Positions 25,519 to 33,871 of a stretch of 64,000 nucleotides of DNA are shown piece by piece. This DNA is from an uncultured Acidimicrobiaceae bacterium (GTDB taxonomy: Bacteria; Actinomycetota; Acidimicrobiia; Acidimicrobiales; Ilumatobacteraceae). Location: NCBI GenBank assembly GCA_903919455.1, contig CAIXIJ010000019.1:26858-90857 (forward strand). Direction: 5' to 3'. Every line of letters starts with the position of its first letter. Within the stretch, counting starts at the first letter, position 1. The notes under the pieces are model-generated. The model was not told the DNA's origin. It saw nothing but the letters and a program-made list of their open reading frames with translations, and searched no databases. The position numbers were made by a program, and so were the translations under genes.

Positions 25519-26514
25519 ATGAGCACCGTCCGCGCCTTCATCGCCGGCCACATCGATGGCACCTTTCAACGCACCGTCGGCACCATGCCCATCGCCGACC
25601 TCGGCGAGGGCGATGTGCTGATCCGCGTTGAGTACTCGGGTATCAACTACAAGGACGGCCTGGCCACCAGCGAGAACGGCAAGGTGGCCCGTCTCGACCC
25701 CATCATCCCGGGTGTCGACCTCGCTGGCGTGGTGGAGGAATCTGCCGACCCTGCGTTCCCGGTGGGCAGCAGGGTGATCGCTCACGGCTACGACATCGGC
25801 GTGGCACACCACGGTGGCTACGCAGAACTGGCGCGAGTGCCGGCTTCACGACTGGTGGCCATGCCCGACGGTCTCGACGCACGCACCGCAATGCTCATCG
25901 GCACCGCTGGGTACACCGCCGCATTGTCGGTCGACGCACTCGAGCAGCGTGGTCTCACGCCGGGCAGTGGGCCGGTGCTCGTCACCGGCGCCTCCGGCGG
26001 TGTCGGGTGCATGGCCATCGGCATGCTCGCCGCACGCGGCCACGAAGTGGTGGCCAGCACCGGCAAGCTCGCCGACGCCGACTGGCTTCGTTCGCTGGGC
26101 GCCAGCGATGTGATCGATCGAGCCGAGATGGCGCCCGAGGGTGGCCGGCCGCTCGACAAGGAGCGTTGGGCCGGGGCTGTCGACTGTGTGGGCGGCAACA
26201 CGTTGGCCCACATCCTGCGCACGCTGCGCTACGGCGCCTCCGTCGCTGCCAGCGGACTCACGGGTGGCACCGCGCTGCCCACCACCGTGCTGCCGTTCAT
26301 CCTTCGTGGAGCCAACCTTCTCGGCATCGACAGCGTGCAGGGCCCCATCGGCCCGCGCCGCGCCATGTGGCAGCGGATCGGAACCGATCTCAAACCCACG
26401 TGGCTCGACACGCTCGACACCGAGGTGGTCGGCTTCGACGCCCTGGCGCCGCAACTCGATCGCATCCTGGCGGGCGGCATGCGCGGGCGTGTCCTGGTGA
26501 GCCCCACCGCCTGA
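25519..26514 (+). CDS. acuI: AcuI/YhdH-family acryloyl-CoA reductase (NADPH)
   Basis: A 331-aa zinc-free medium-chain reductase of the YhdH/YhfP/AcuI family: SGINYKDGLATSENGKVAR, IIPGVDLAGVVEES, AMLIGTAGYTAALSV, VLVTGASGGVGCMAIGML (NADPH site), ERWAGAVDCVGGNTLAHIL and TVLPFILRGANLLGIDSV. AcuI converts toxic acryloyl-CoA to propionyl-CoA and is co-located with dmdA in marine bacteria. ATG 25519 has GAGGAG upstream. Other family members reduce related enoyl-CoAs or quinones, so substrate is inferred from the context. Confidence 0.82.
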   Translation: MSTVRAFIAGHIDGTFQRTVGTMPIADLGEGDVLIRVEYSGINYKDGLATSENGKVARLDPIIPGVDLAGVVEESADPAFPVGSRVIAHGYDIGVAHHGGYAELARVPASRLVAMPDGLDARTAMLIGTAGYTAALSVDALEQRGLTPGSGPVLVTGASGGVGCMAIGMLAARGHEVVASTGKLADADWLRSLGASDVIDRAEMAPEGGRPLDKERWAGAVDCVGGNTLAHILRTLRYGASVAASGLTGGTALPTTVLPFILRGANLLGIDSVQGPIGPRRAMWQRIGTDLKPTWLDTLDTEVVGFDALAPQLDRILAGGMRGRVLVSPTA

Positions 26515-26548
26515 CCCCTCCCCACCACCACTGCCACCTGGAGCATCG

Positions 26549-27937
26549 ATGGAACGCAGCACCGGCCGCCGCCTCGGCACTGTCCATGAACCCGCCCGCG
26601 ACATCGACGTGGTGCATCAGACCGATGTGCTCGTCGTCGGCTCGGGGCCCGCAGGCTTGTCGGCTGCGCTGGCTGCAGCGCGCGCCGGCGTGGAGGTGAC
26701 ACTGGTCGAGCGCTTTGGCTGCTTCGGCGGCAACATCACCACCGTCGGGGTGGAGGGCATGGCCTGGTACCGCCACGAGGCCACGGTGGAAGCCAATGGC
26801 ATCGGCCGCGAGTTCGAAGATCGCGCCTACGCGATGGGCGCCGCTGTGCCAGAGAGCCAGTCGCAGAGTTACGAACTCGATGCCGAGGGCTTCAAGGTGG
26901 TGGCCGACACGCTGGTGCAGGAGGCCGGCATCCATCCGATGCTGCACCGGGCATTCGCTGCGCCGCTGATGGACGGCAACCGGGTGGGCGGCATCATCAC
27001 CGAGTCCAAGGCGGGCCGCGAAGCCATCGTGGCTCGACGCGTCATCGACGCCACCGGCGATGCCGACATCGCATTCCGCGCCGGCGCCCACACCCATCTC
27101 GCACCTCGCGAGCATCTCATGGCCGCCTCGGTGATGTTCCACATCGCCGGAGTGGACAAGCGCAAGTTCGTGGAAGGGGTGGCAGCCGATCCGCAGACCT
27201 ACCGCGATTGGGGTGGCAACGGGGAATGGAACATCGAGACCTCGGGCAAAGAAGACGCCATGTTCTCGCCGTTCCTGCACAAGCCGTTCAAAGCGGCACT
27301 CGATGCGGGATTGATCCCCTCCGACCTCACTACCATCGCCGGCACCTGGGGTGCCATCCACGACAGCGGCGAACTTACCTACATGAACCTGGTGCACCTT
27401 GCGGGCATCGACGGCACCGACCCCGACGACCTCACCATCGGCGAGATCGAAGGGCGCCGCCAGGCCATGCACGCTCTGGCGGCCCTCAAGGCGTTCACAC
27501 CGGGCTGCCAGGACGCGCGACTGCGTAACTTCGGCATGACATTGGGTGTGCGCGACACCCGCAAGATCGACGCCGTCTACAACCTCACCGAGCACGACGT
27601 ACGCGAACAGGGTCGCTTCGACGACACGATCGGCATCTACCCCGAGTTCATCGACGGCTACGGCATCCTGGTGCTGCCTACCACCGGGCGATACCTGCAA
27701 CTGCCGTACCGCAACATCCTGCCCAAGGGTGTGCGCAACCTGCTGGTCGCCGGCCGTTCCTCCGGCGGCGATCGGGTGGCTCACGCAGCCACCCGCAACA
27801 TGGCGTGCTGCGCAGTGCTCGGCCAAGGGGCAGGCGTGGCTGCAGCCCAAAGCCTGCACGACGGATGCGACGTGGAGGACGTGCGCGTCGAGGCCGTGCA
27901 GCGGGTGCTCGAGCACCAGGGCGTTCGAATCCACTGA
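26549..27937 (+). CDS. FAD-dependent oxidoreductase (FAD_oxidored type)
   Basis: A 462-aa protein. VLVVGSGPAGLSAALAAARAG is the ADP-binding GxGxxG and VTLVERFGCFGGNIT the flavin-linked block of the PF12831 group. VIDATGDADIAF and NLLVAGRSSGGDRVAHAATR close the FAD site. Substrate is unknown. GGAG stands before ATG 26549, and only 34 nt separate it from acuI, so it is probably part of the same transcript and possibly linked to DMSP breakdown. Confidence 0.82.
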   Translation: MERSTGRRLGTVHEPARDIDVVHQTDVLVVGSGPAGLSAALAAARAGVEVTLVERFGCFGGNITTVGVEGMAWYRHEATVEANGIGREFEDRAYAMGAAVPESQSQSYELDAEGFKVVADTLVQEAGIHPMLHRAFAAPLMDGNRVGGIITESKAGREAIVARRVIDATGDADIAFRAGAHTHLAPREHLMAASVMFHIAGVDKRKFVEGVAADPQTYRDWGGNGEWNIETSGKEDAMFSPFLHKPFKAALDAGLIPSDLTTIAGTWGAIHDSGELTYMNLVHLAGIDGTDPDDLTIGEIEGRRQAMHALAALKAFTPGCQDARLRNFGMTLGVRDTRKIDAVYNLTEHDVREQGRFDDTIGIYPEFIDGYGILVLPTTGRYLQLPYRNILPKGVRNLLVAGRSSGGDRVAHAATRNMACCAVLGQGAGVAAAQSLHDGCDVEDVRVEAVQRVLEHQGVRIH

Positions 27938-28140
27938 TCGCCTGCAGGGGTCGTTCTCGAACATTCCGAGGCGGCGAGATCGTCGCATTTTTCGACGCCA
28001 CGTAGCGAGGACGATCGGCCCTACCGCTCTGAGTGATCTGAAGATAAGGTTTGGATCACAACCTCGGTAGACGCCCGGTTCGCGAGATGTCACGTCTCCA
28101 ACGGGCCCGACGCCTTCCCGAGCCCAACGGAAGGACGCAT

Positions 28141-29295
28141 ATGAACGTCGCCGACCGGATGCTCCCATCCACCCAACGAATCGGGTTGGTGAGCACCTAC
28201 CCGCCCACCCTCTGCGGCCTCGCCACCTTCGCCCACGCGCTCGGTACGGCCCTCGCCCAGCAGGGCCACGACGTGCATGTCGTGCGAGTTCGAGGTGAAC
28301 GCCGACCCGAAGCGAGCAACCCACGAGTGGTTGCCTCACTCCGCGAACGCGATCCGGCTTCGCTGGCGCACGCCGCCGCGCTCCTGTCGAGCTGCGACAC
28401 GGTGATCCTGCAACATGAGTACGGCATCTACGGGGGCGCCGACGGCGCCGAGGTTCTCGAACTCATCGAGGCCATCGAAGCCCCCGTGGTGGTGGTGCTC
28501 CATACGGTGCCCCTGTACCCCACACCGCATCAGCACCAGATCATCGCCGCATTGGCGCAACGGGCACAACGACTCGTGGTGATGAGCGAGACCGCACACG
28601 AACGGCTGTGTGATCTGTACCCCGTGCGAGAGCATCACGTGGACGTGATTCCCCACGGTGCTGCCACGCCCACACCGCCGCCCTACCGCGACCTGCTGGC
28701 TCCGCAGCTGCTCACCTGGGGCCTGCTCGGACCCGGTAAGGGCATCGAACACACCATTGCGGCGCTCGCGATGCTCGCCACCGAACGCGTTCGGCCGCAC
28801 TACACCATCGCGGGTGTCACCCACCCGAACGTGTTCGAGCGCGATGGCGACCGATACCGCAACTCGTTGCAGCGACAAGCTGCCAACGGCGGCGTGGCGT
28901 CCGCAGTCACGTTCGACGACCAGTACCGAGATACGGCACAACTCACGACGTTCATCGCCTCAGCGGAGATCGTCGTATTGCCCTACGACTCCACCGACCA
29001 GGTGACGTCAGGCGTGTTGGTGGACGCCATCGCGGCTGGTCGCCCAGTCATCGCCACCGCCTTCCCGCACGCGGTCGAACTGCTGGCTTCGGGTGCCGGC
29101 ATCGTGGTGCCGCACCGCAACCCCACTGCATTGGCCACCGCCATCCGGTCGGTCGTCATGGATCAGGACCTCAAGAACTCGATGGCCCAGGAAGCATCGC
29201 GGCTCGCACCCACGCTCAGCTGGGCAACGGTGGCAGCCGCGTACGCTCGCCTCGGCCGCGACCTCCAAGCCGATGCATCGACCTCGCGACCGTGA
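28141..29295 (+). CDS. Glycosyltransferase family 4 protein
   Basis: A 384-aa GT-B enzyme: RIGLVSTYPPTLCGLATFAHAL is the nucleotide-sugar/acceptor glycine loop of GT4, LQHEYGIYGG and LHTVPLYPTPHQHQII follow, and the C-terminal domain has GLLGPGKGIEHTIAAL and the donor-binding E(x)7-like region GVLVDAIAAGRPVIATAFPH. It is the first gene of a three-gene coupled operon; TAAGGT at 28045 is a candidate -10, with GGAAGG before the ATG. It probably transfers a sugar to an oligosaccharide or carrier. Confidence 0.85.
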   Translation: MNVADRMLPSTQRIGLVSTYPPTLCGLATFAHALGTALAQQGHDVHVVRVRGERRPEASNPRVVASLRERDPASLAHAAALLSSCDTVILQHEYGIYGGADGAEVLELIEAIEAPVVVVLHTVPLYPTPHQHQIIAALAQRAQRLVVMSETAHERLCDLYPVREHHVDVIPHGAATPTPPPYRDLLAPQLLTWGLLGPGKGIEHTIAALAMLATERVRPHYTIAGVTHPNVFERDGDRYRNSLQRQAANGGVASAVTFDDQYRDTAQLTTFIASAEIVVLPYDSTDQVTSGVLVDAIAAGRPVIATAFPHAVELLASGAGIVVPHRNPTALATAIRSVVMDQDLKNSMAQEASRLAPTLSWATVAAAYARLGRDLQADASTSRP

Positions 29296-30302
29296 TGCGA
29301 ATCGTCAGCAACGCCTTTGCTCACTTGGATCGTCTCACTGACGAGCGCGGCCTGTTCGAACATGCCGAGGGCGTGCAACGCCGAGAAGCCGGCGGGTACT
29401 GCACCGACGACAACGCCCGCCTCCTGGTGGTCTGTTCCAGAGAAGTCGATGCAGGTCGGCCCGGGCACCTGTCTCGGGTTGCGCTGCGGGTGGTTCGCGA
29501 TGCGCAGGACGAGCACGGCCGATTCCACAACCGACTGAGCCGCGAAGGCGTGTGGGAGGACACGGCAACGGACGAGGACTGCTGGGGCAGAGCCCTGTGG
29601 GGTCTCGGGACGGCCGCCCATCATCACTCGAATCCATCGGTTCGGAGATGGGCGCATCGCAGCGTCATCGCAAGTCTCAAAGTGCGCTCGCCCTGGCCGC
29701 GAGCGCGGGCCTTCGCCACCATCGGTGTCGCCGAAGTCGCGGCCGTGGATGGGTGCAACGGCGACGTTCGATCGTTCCTGGTCGACAGCATGGTCCGTGT
29801 CGGACAGGTACCGAGCGGCGCGTGGCAGTGGCCCGAGCCGCAACTGCGGTACGGAAACGCCACGGTTGCAGAGGCACTGATCGCCGCAGCGCACGCCATC
29901 GGCAGTCCCTCCGATGTGGACCGCGGGCTGCGCATGCTCGACTGGCTCCTGCAGATGGAGACCAGCAGCGGACATCTCTCGCTGGTCGGTCACCATGGGC
30001 GATGGCCAGGAGACGCCACACCGCAGTTTGATCAGCAACCCATCGAGGCGGCTGCGATGGCAGATGCCTGCTGGCGGGCGCACGAAGTGACCGGCGACCC
30101 GGCGTGGATCCGGGGGATCACGGCGGCCGCAAAGTGGTACCTCGGCGAGAACGACAGCGGACTGCGCATGTTCGACGAAACGTCAGGGGGCTCGTACGAC
30201 GGGCTTCATGCCGATCGAGTGAATCTCAACCAGGGCGCTGAATCGACGCTTGCTCTGGTCTCCACCTTCCAACGAGCTGACAGATTCGAGGGCATCCTGT
30301 GA
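29295..30302 (+). CDS. Alpha/alpha-barrel protein of the GT4-GH130 operon
   Basis: A 335-aa protein with repeated helix pairs and conserved aromatic/acidic clusters (GGYCTDDNARLLVVC, ATDEDCWGRALWGLG, GAWQWPEPQLRYGNA), which look like an (alpha/alpha)6 sugar-binding barrel. ATG 29295 overlaps the GT4 stop (TGATG); GTG 29292 is an alternative start. No known activity is recognised. Its position between a glycosyltransferase and a GH130-like enzyme makes a glycosidase, epimerase or sugar-processing role likely. Confidence 0.62.
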   Translation: MRIVSNAFAHLDRLTDERGLFEHAEGVQRREAGGYCTDDNARLLVVCSREVDAGRPGHLSRVALRVVRDAQDEHGRFHNRLSREGVWEDTATDEDCWGRALWGLGTAAHHHSNPSVRRWAHRSVIASLKVRSPWPRARAFATIGVAEVAAVDGCNGDVRSFLVDSMVRVGQVPSGAWQWPEPQLRYGNATVAEALIAAAHAIGSPSDVDRGLRMLDWLLQMETSSGHLSLVGHHGRWPGDATPQFDQQPIEAAAMADACWRAHEVTGDPAWIRGITAAAKWYLGENDSGLRMFDETSGGSYDGLHADRVNLNQGAESTLALVSTFQRADRFEGIL

Positions 30303-31795
30303 ACGTCGAACTGCACGACACTGGCATCGTCATCCGGCCCGACCCCTCGCGGGTGCTCGCCAGGTTCTTCGTTCCCGGCCGAGAGGATCTCGCGCCTGGC
30401 GCATCGCGCGCCGGAGGCGTGGTGGAGCGCGTCCTTGCGCTCGAAGAAGCCGAGGTGGAACGAGCGCTGCGCGACGTGGAGCGCCGCTGCGGGCCTCACC
30501 ATCGCTCGCTCGACCACATGCTCCGCCTCCACGCGGAGATGATGATGCCCCGAGTTGATTCGAACGTGGAGCTCTCCGATGCGCGGCTACGGCTGCTCGG
30601 TGCCACGTTCACCCGGGAGGACTCATTGGAGGGTGCGGCGCTCTGCAACCCCTCCATCGTGCTGCACCCTCGACAACGCAGTGATGTGGATGCCGACTTC
30701 ATCATCAGCGTGCGCGGCATCGGCGAGGGGCACCGTTCCTCGATCGGCTTTCGCACCGGCACCGTTCGCGCCAACGGGATGGTGACCATCGACGATCCCG
30801 GTCCCTATCCGGAAGCCGCCGTCGATCACTCCAGCATTCATCAACGCTCCGTGTTCCAAGCCGTGTTCGCGGAGCGCGGCAACGAGCCGGAGAACATCGC
30901 CTTTCTGCTCGACGGACTCGACGAGGAATTCGATGATGCACAACTCGAGGCGCGCATTGTCCTGCTGCTCACTGAGGACGCAGGCCGCAACAACACGGAG
31001 GACACTGCGAAGGAGGTTCGCGAACTCGCCGCGTCGGGCTACTCCGCCGACTTCGCGGAGTCGACCGAACTCACCGAACGCATCCTCTGGCCGCACGCGC
31101 CCTCGGAGTCGCATGGTCTGGAGGACGCTCGATTCGTGCGCTTCGTCGACGACAACGGCGACGTGACCTACTTCGCGAGCTACACCGCGTTCGACGGCAT
31201 TCACATCGAGCAGCACATGCTCGACACGAAGGACTTTCGATCATTCCGGTCGGCTCCGATGACGGGCGCCGCCGCAGTCGGAAAGGGTCTGGCGCTGTTC
31301 CCCCGCAAAGTGCTCGGTCAGTACGCGGCGCTCACGCGTTCCGATCGGGAGAGCAACGAGGTCTCGTTCTCGCACGACCTGCGCCATTGGCCGGACCACC
31401 ACACGGTGCAACCACCGGAGCGATCGTGGGAGATGGTGCAACTCGGCAACTGCGGCTCGCCGATCGAGACCGATGCCGGCTGGCTGGTGCTCACTCATGG
31501 CGTTGGTCCTATGCGCACCTACTCGCTCGGCGCGATCCTGCTGGACCTCGAAGACCCCCGGCGAGTGCTGGCTCGAACCGACGGGCCCATCATGATGCCC
31601 GACGGCGACCGCGCCTACGGCTACGTGCCGAACGTGGTCTACACCTGCGGTGGCATGGCCCACGGCGACACCCTGGTGCTGCCCTACGGCATCGGCGACC
31701 AGAAGATCGCCATCGCCACGCTGTCGATCAACGATCTGTTGACGACGATGTCGCCGGTGAAACCCTCGCACCGGCGCTCGGATCGGATCCGCTAG
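30299..31795 (+). CDS. GH130-like glycoside phosphorylase/hydrolase
   Basis: A 498-aa protein with five-bladed-propeller-type motifs. CNPSIVLHPRQ, SHGLEDARFVRF (the E-D-x-R region holding the proposed catalytic Asp of GH130), TYFASYTAFDG, GKGLALFPRKVLGQYAAL and NCGSPIETDAGWLVLTHGVG match GH130. Known family members phosphorolyse or hydrolyse beta-mannosides. The GTG start at 30299 overlaps the previous stop (GTGA). The N-terminal 100 residues are extra compared with short GH130 enzymes. Confidence 0.78.
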   Translation: MNVELHDTGIVIRPDPSRVLARFFVPGREDLAPGASRAGGVVERVLALEEAEVERALRDVERRCGPHHRSLDHMLRLHAEMMMPRVDSNVELSDARLRLLGATFTREDSLEGAALCNPSIVLHPRQRSDVDADFIISVRGIGEGHRSSIGFRTGTVRANGMVTIDDPGPYPEAAVDHSSIHQRSVFQAVFAERGNEPENIAFLLDGLDEEFDDAQLEARIVLLLTEDAGRNNTEDTAKEVRELAASGYSADFAESTELTERILWPHAPSESHGLEDARFVRFVDDNGDVTYFASYTAFDGIHIEQHMLDTKDFRSFRSAPMTGAAAVGKGLALFPRKVLGQYAALTRSDRESNEVSFSHDLRHWPDHHTVQPPERSWEMVQLGNCGSPIETDAGWLVLTHGVGPMRTYSLGAILLDLEDPRRVLARTDGPIMMPDGDRAYGYVPNVVYTCGGMAHGDTLVLPYGIGDQKIAIATLSINDLLTTMSPVKPSHRRSDRIR

Positions 31796-31838
31796 AGGTT
31801 CCTCACGGGAGGAATGGGTGCGCACGCGACGCCTCCCC

Positions 31839-31844
31839 TAGCCT
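31839..31844 (+). promoter_or_regulatory. Leaderless -10 element of the malic enzyme gene
   Basis: TAGCCT ends 8 nt before GTG 31853 and fixes that start. Confidence 0.5.
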
Positions 31845-31852
31845 TGTCAACC

Positions 31853-33256
31853 GTGCCCACCGCCACCACCGCCGCGTTCTCCATCACCCTCGACTGCCGC
31901 CTCGACAACGTGCCCGGCACGCTCGGCCGCCTGTGCAGCGCCATCGGCGAAGCAGGCGGCAACATCGGCGCGCTGGACGGGTTCGACGTGCGCGGCGCCG
32001 AGCTGCGCCGCAGCCTGGTGGTGCACTGCCGCGACGAGGCCCACCAGCAGCGCGTGGTCGATGCAGTACACGCCCTCGGTGGCGTCACGCTGATGGACTG
32101 GTGGGACCGCACGTTCCGCATGCACGAGGCCGGGAAGATCCAGACCGGCACGTTGGCACCGGTGAACGATCGCGACGACCTCTCGATGGCCTACACCCCC
32201 GGTGTGGCCCGCGTGTGCACGGCAATCCACGAAGACCCCGCGCTCTCGCACCGCTACACCATCCGCAAGAACACCGTCGCCATCGTCAGCAACGGCACCG
32301 CGGTGCTGGGCCTCGGCGACATCGGCCCCGAGGCCGCCATGCCGGTGATGGAAGGCAAGGCCCTGCTGTTCAAGGAGTTCGGTGGCGTGGATGGTTTCCC
32401 CATCTGCATCAACGCCCGCACCGCCGACGAAGTGGTCGACTTCGTGCAGCGCATCGCCCCCACCTTCGGCGGCATCAACCTGGAAGACATCAAGGCACCC
32501 GAGTGCTTCGAGATCGAAGAGCGCCTGAAGGCCAGCCTCGACATCCCGGTGTTCCACGACGACCAACACGGCACCGCGGTGGTCACGCTGGCCGCGCTGT
32601 GGAACTCGCTGAAGATCACCGGCAAGAAGATGGAGGACCTGTCGGTCGTCATCGCCGGCATGGGTGCCGCCGGTGTGGCCATCGGCAAGATCCTCATCAA
32701 TGCCGGCGTCGGCGAGATCGTTGGCTGCGACCGCACCGGCGCCGTCTACTCGGGCCGCAGCGACCTGAACATCGCCAAAGAGTGGTTCGCCGAGAACACG
32801 AACCCGTCGCGCAAGATGGGCTCCATCAGCGACGTGATGCGCGGCGCCGACGTGTTCGTGGGCGTCAGCGGCCCCGACCTCATCACGGCCGCCGATCTGC
32901 GCAACATGGCGCCGAACCCCATCGTGTTCGCAATGGCGAACCCGAACCCCGAGATTCGCCCCGAACACGCCGACGGCCTGGCAGCGGTGATGGCCACCGG
33001 TCGCAGCGACTACCCGAACCAGATCAACAACGTGCTGGCCTTCCCCGGCCTGTTCCGCGGCGCGCTCGACGTGAGCGCCACCGACATCACCGAGAACATG
33101 AAGCTCGCCGCTGCCGTTGCCATCGCCGAATCGGTCAGCGACGCCGACCTGTCGCCGCAGTTCGTGGTGCCGTCGGTGTTCGACCGCACCGTGGTCGACC
33201 GCGTGGCCCCCGCCGTGTCGGCCGCCGCCATCGCCGACGGCGTCATCCGCAAGTAA
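31853..33256 (+). CDS. Malic enzyme with N-terminal ACT domain
   Basis: A 467-aa enzyme converting malate to pyruvate and CO2 with NAD(P)+. Residues 8-85 are an ACT domain (FSITLDCRLDNVPGTLGRLC), probably sensing an amino acid. YTPGVARVCTAI holds the catalytic Tyr, GPEAAMPVMEGKALL the Lys, and FHDDQHGTAVV the metal ligand. VIAGMGAAGVAIGKIL is the dinucleotide site. GTG 31853 is used because TAGCCT lies 8 nt upstream; an upstream frame start at 31814 adds only 13 residues. Confidence 0.92.
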   Translation: MPTATTAAFSITLDCRLDNVPGTLGRLCSAIGEAGGNIGALDGFDVRGAELRRSLVVHCRDEAHQQRVVDAVHALGGVTLMDWWDRTFRMHEAGKIQTGTLAPVNDRDDLSMAYTPGVARVCTAIHEDPALSHRYTIRKNTVAIVSNGTAVLGLGDIGPEAAMPVMEGKALLFKEFGGVDGFPICINARTADEVVDFVQRIAPTFGGINLEDIKAPECFEIEERLKASLDIPVFHDDQHGTAVVTLAALWNSLKITGKKMEDLSVVIAGMGAAGVAIGKILINAGVGEIVGCDRTGAVYSGRSDLNIAKEWFAENTNPSRKMGSISDVMRGADVFVGVSGPDLITAADLRNMAPNPIVFAMANPNPEIRPEHADGLAAVMATGRSDYPNQINNVLAFPGLFRGALDVSATDITENMKLAAAVAIAESVSDADLSPQFVVPSVFDRTVVDRVAPAVSAAAIADGVIRK

Positions 33257-33376
33257 CTCCGCGGCGACGCCAGTCGCGGTCATGGAATTGGGCTGCGGCC
33301 CACTTCAGTGCCCACGCTGCGAACGTTGCGGCTACAAACCGGGGTAGGGTCGCCTTTCGACGAACGAGGAGCCACT

Positions 33377-33487
33377 GTGCCCGAGAAGTCACCCCAGAAG
33401 CCTTCGGCCAAGAAGCAAGGCAAGACCCTGAAAGAGAAGCGGGTCGCCAAGCAGGAGAAGAAGGACAACCGCCCGAAGGGGCTGTGA
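33377..33487 (+). CDS. Very small lysine-rich basic protein (36 aa)
   Basis: GTG 33377 has GAGGAG 6 nt upstream and TAGGGT at 33345-33350 as a candidate -10. The sequence starts MPEKSPQKPSAKKQGKTLKE and ends KDNRPKGL, with Lys about one residue in three. I recall similar tiny Lys-rich proteins near housekeeping genes in Actinobacteria, but no function. Nucleic-acid or ribosome binding is a guess from charge. The zinc-ribbon gene starts 2 nt later. Confidence 0.6.
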   Translation: MPEKSPQKPSAKKQGKTLKEKRVAKQEKKDNRPKGL

Positions 33488-33489
33488 AC

Positions 33490-33672
33490 ATGAGCACCCC
33501 CGACGACGGCTCCACCGACGCGGTGGATGCCGCTAGTGCGACGCGCCGCTGCTGGCGATGCCTGCAGCAGTTTCCACTCGACCCCGACGAACCGGTGCGA
33601 CCCAAGGGTCTCGCCGCCGGATGGTGGGTGTGCGACGCCTGCCACGCCACCCTCATCCCTGGCAAAGGCTGA
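33490..33672 (+). CDS. Small zinc-ribbon-like protein (60 aa)
   Basis: ATG 33490 is 2 nt after the Lys-rich gene's stop. Two Cys pairs, RRCWRCLQQF and WVCDACHATL, make a probable CxxC-CxxC(H) zinc ribbon. The length suits a small metal-binding protein. Partner and role are unknown. It converges on the displaced ligase tail at the island border. Confidence 0.65.
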   Translation: MSTPDDGSTDAVDAASATRRCWRCLQQFPLDPDEPVRPKGLAAGWWVCDACHATLIPGKG

Positions 33673-33681
33673 GCAGCGCGC

Positions 33682-33741
33682 TCAGTTCACATTGGGGCTG
33701 CGGCCTTCCCAGTAGGGCGCACGCAAGTCCTTCTTCAGGAC
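33682..33741 (-). pseudogene. Displaced 3' end of an acyl-CoA ligase gene (left junction of the island)
   Basis: On the minus strand this codes VLKKDLRAPYWEGRSPNVN then TGA. The ligase gene at 39032 ends ILKKDLRAPYWEGRSRNVN then TAG. Upstream in frame, homology stops abruptly at 33741. The two ends differ mostly at third codon positions, so they are diverged homologues rather than a recent copy. It is best explained as the original gene tail cut off by integration. Confidence 0.75.
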
Positions 33742-33790
33742 GCTGAGATATCGCACCTGACCTGGGGTTTCGAGGTCGCAGCGGTCTCGA

Positions 33791-33808
33791 TGGCACTCCG
33801 ATGGCACT
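33791..33808. repeat. Left arm-type repeat of the island
   Basis: Two tandem TGGCACT units 11 bp apart, TGGCACTCCGA-TGGCACT, 51 nt inside the left core. The copy at 38897 differs in one base. Confidence 0.6.
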
Positions 33809-33871
33809 CAACTTCTGTGCTGCGCTTCCGGTTCCGCTGCCTCTGTAAGAGACGAGGACTCGGAGGAACCG

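Noticed and set aside
26390..28339. A 649-codon minus-strand open frame
   Set aside because: It is antisense to the AcuI tail, FAD oxidoreductase and GT4 genes and shows no protein family.
31387..33672. A 761-codon open frame on the plus strand
   Set aside because: It runs out of frame through the malic enzyme, which has all family motifs in its own frame. Only its last 60 codons are a real small gene.
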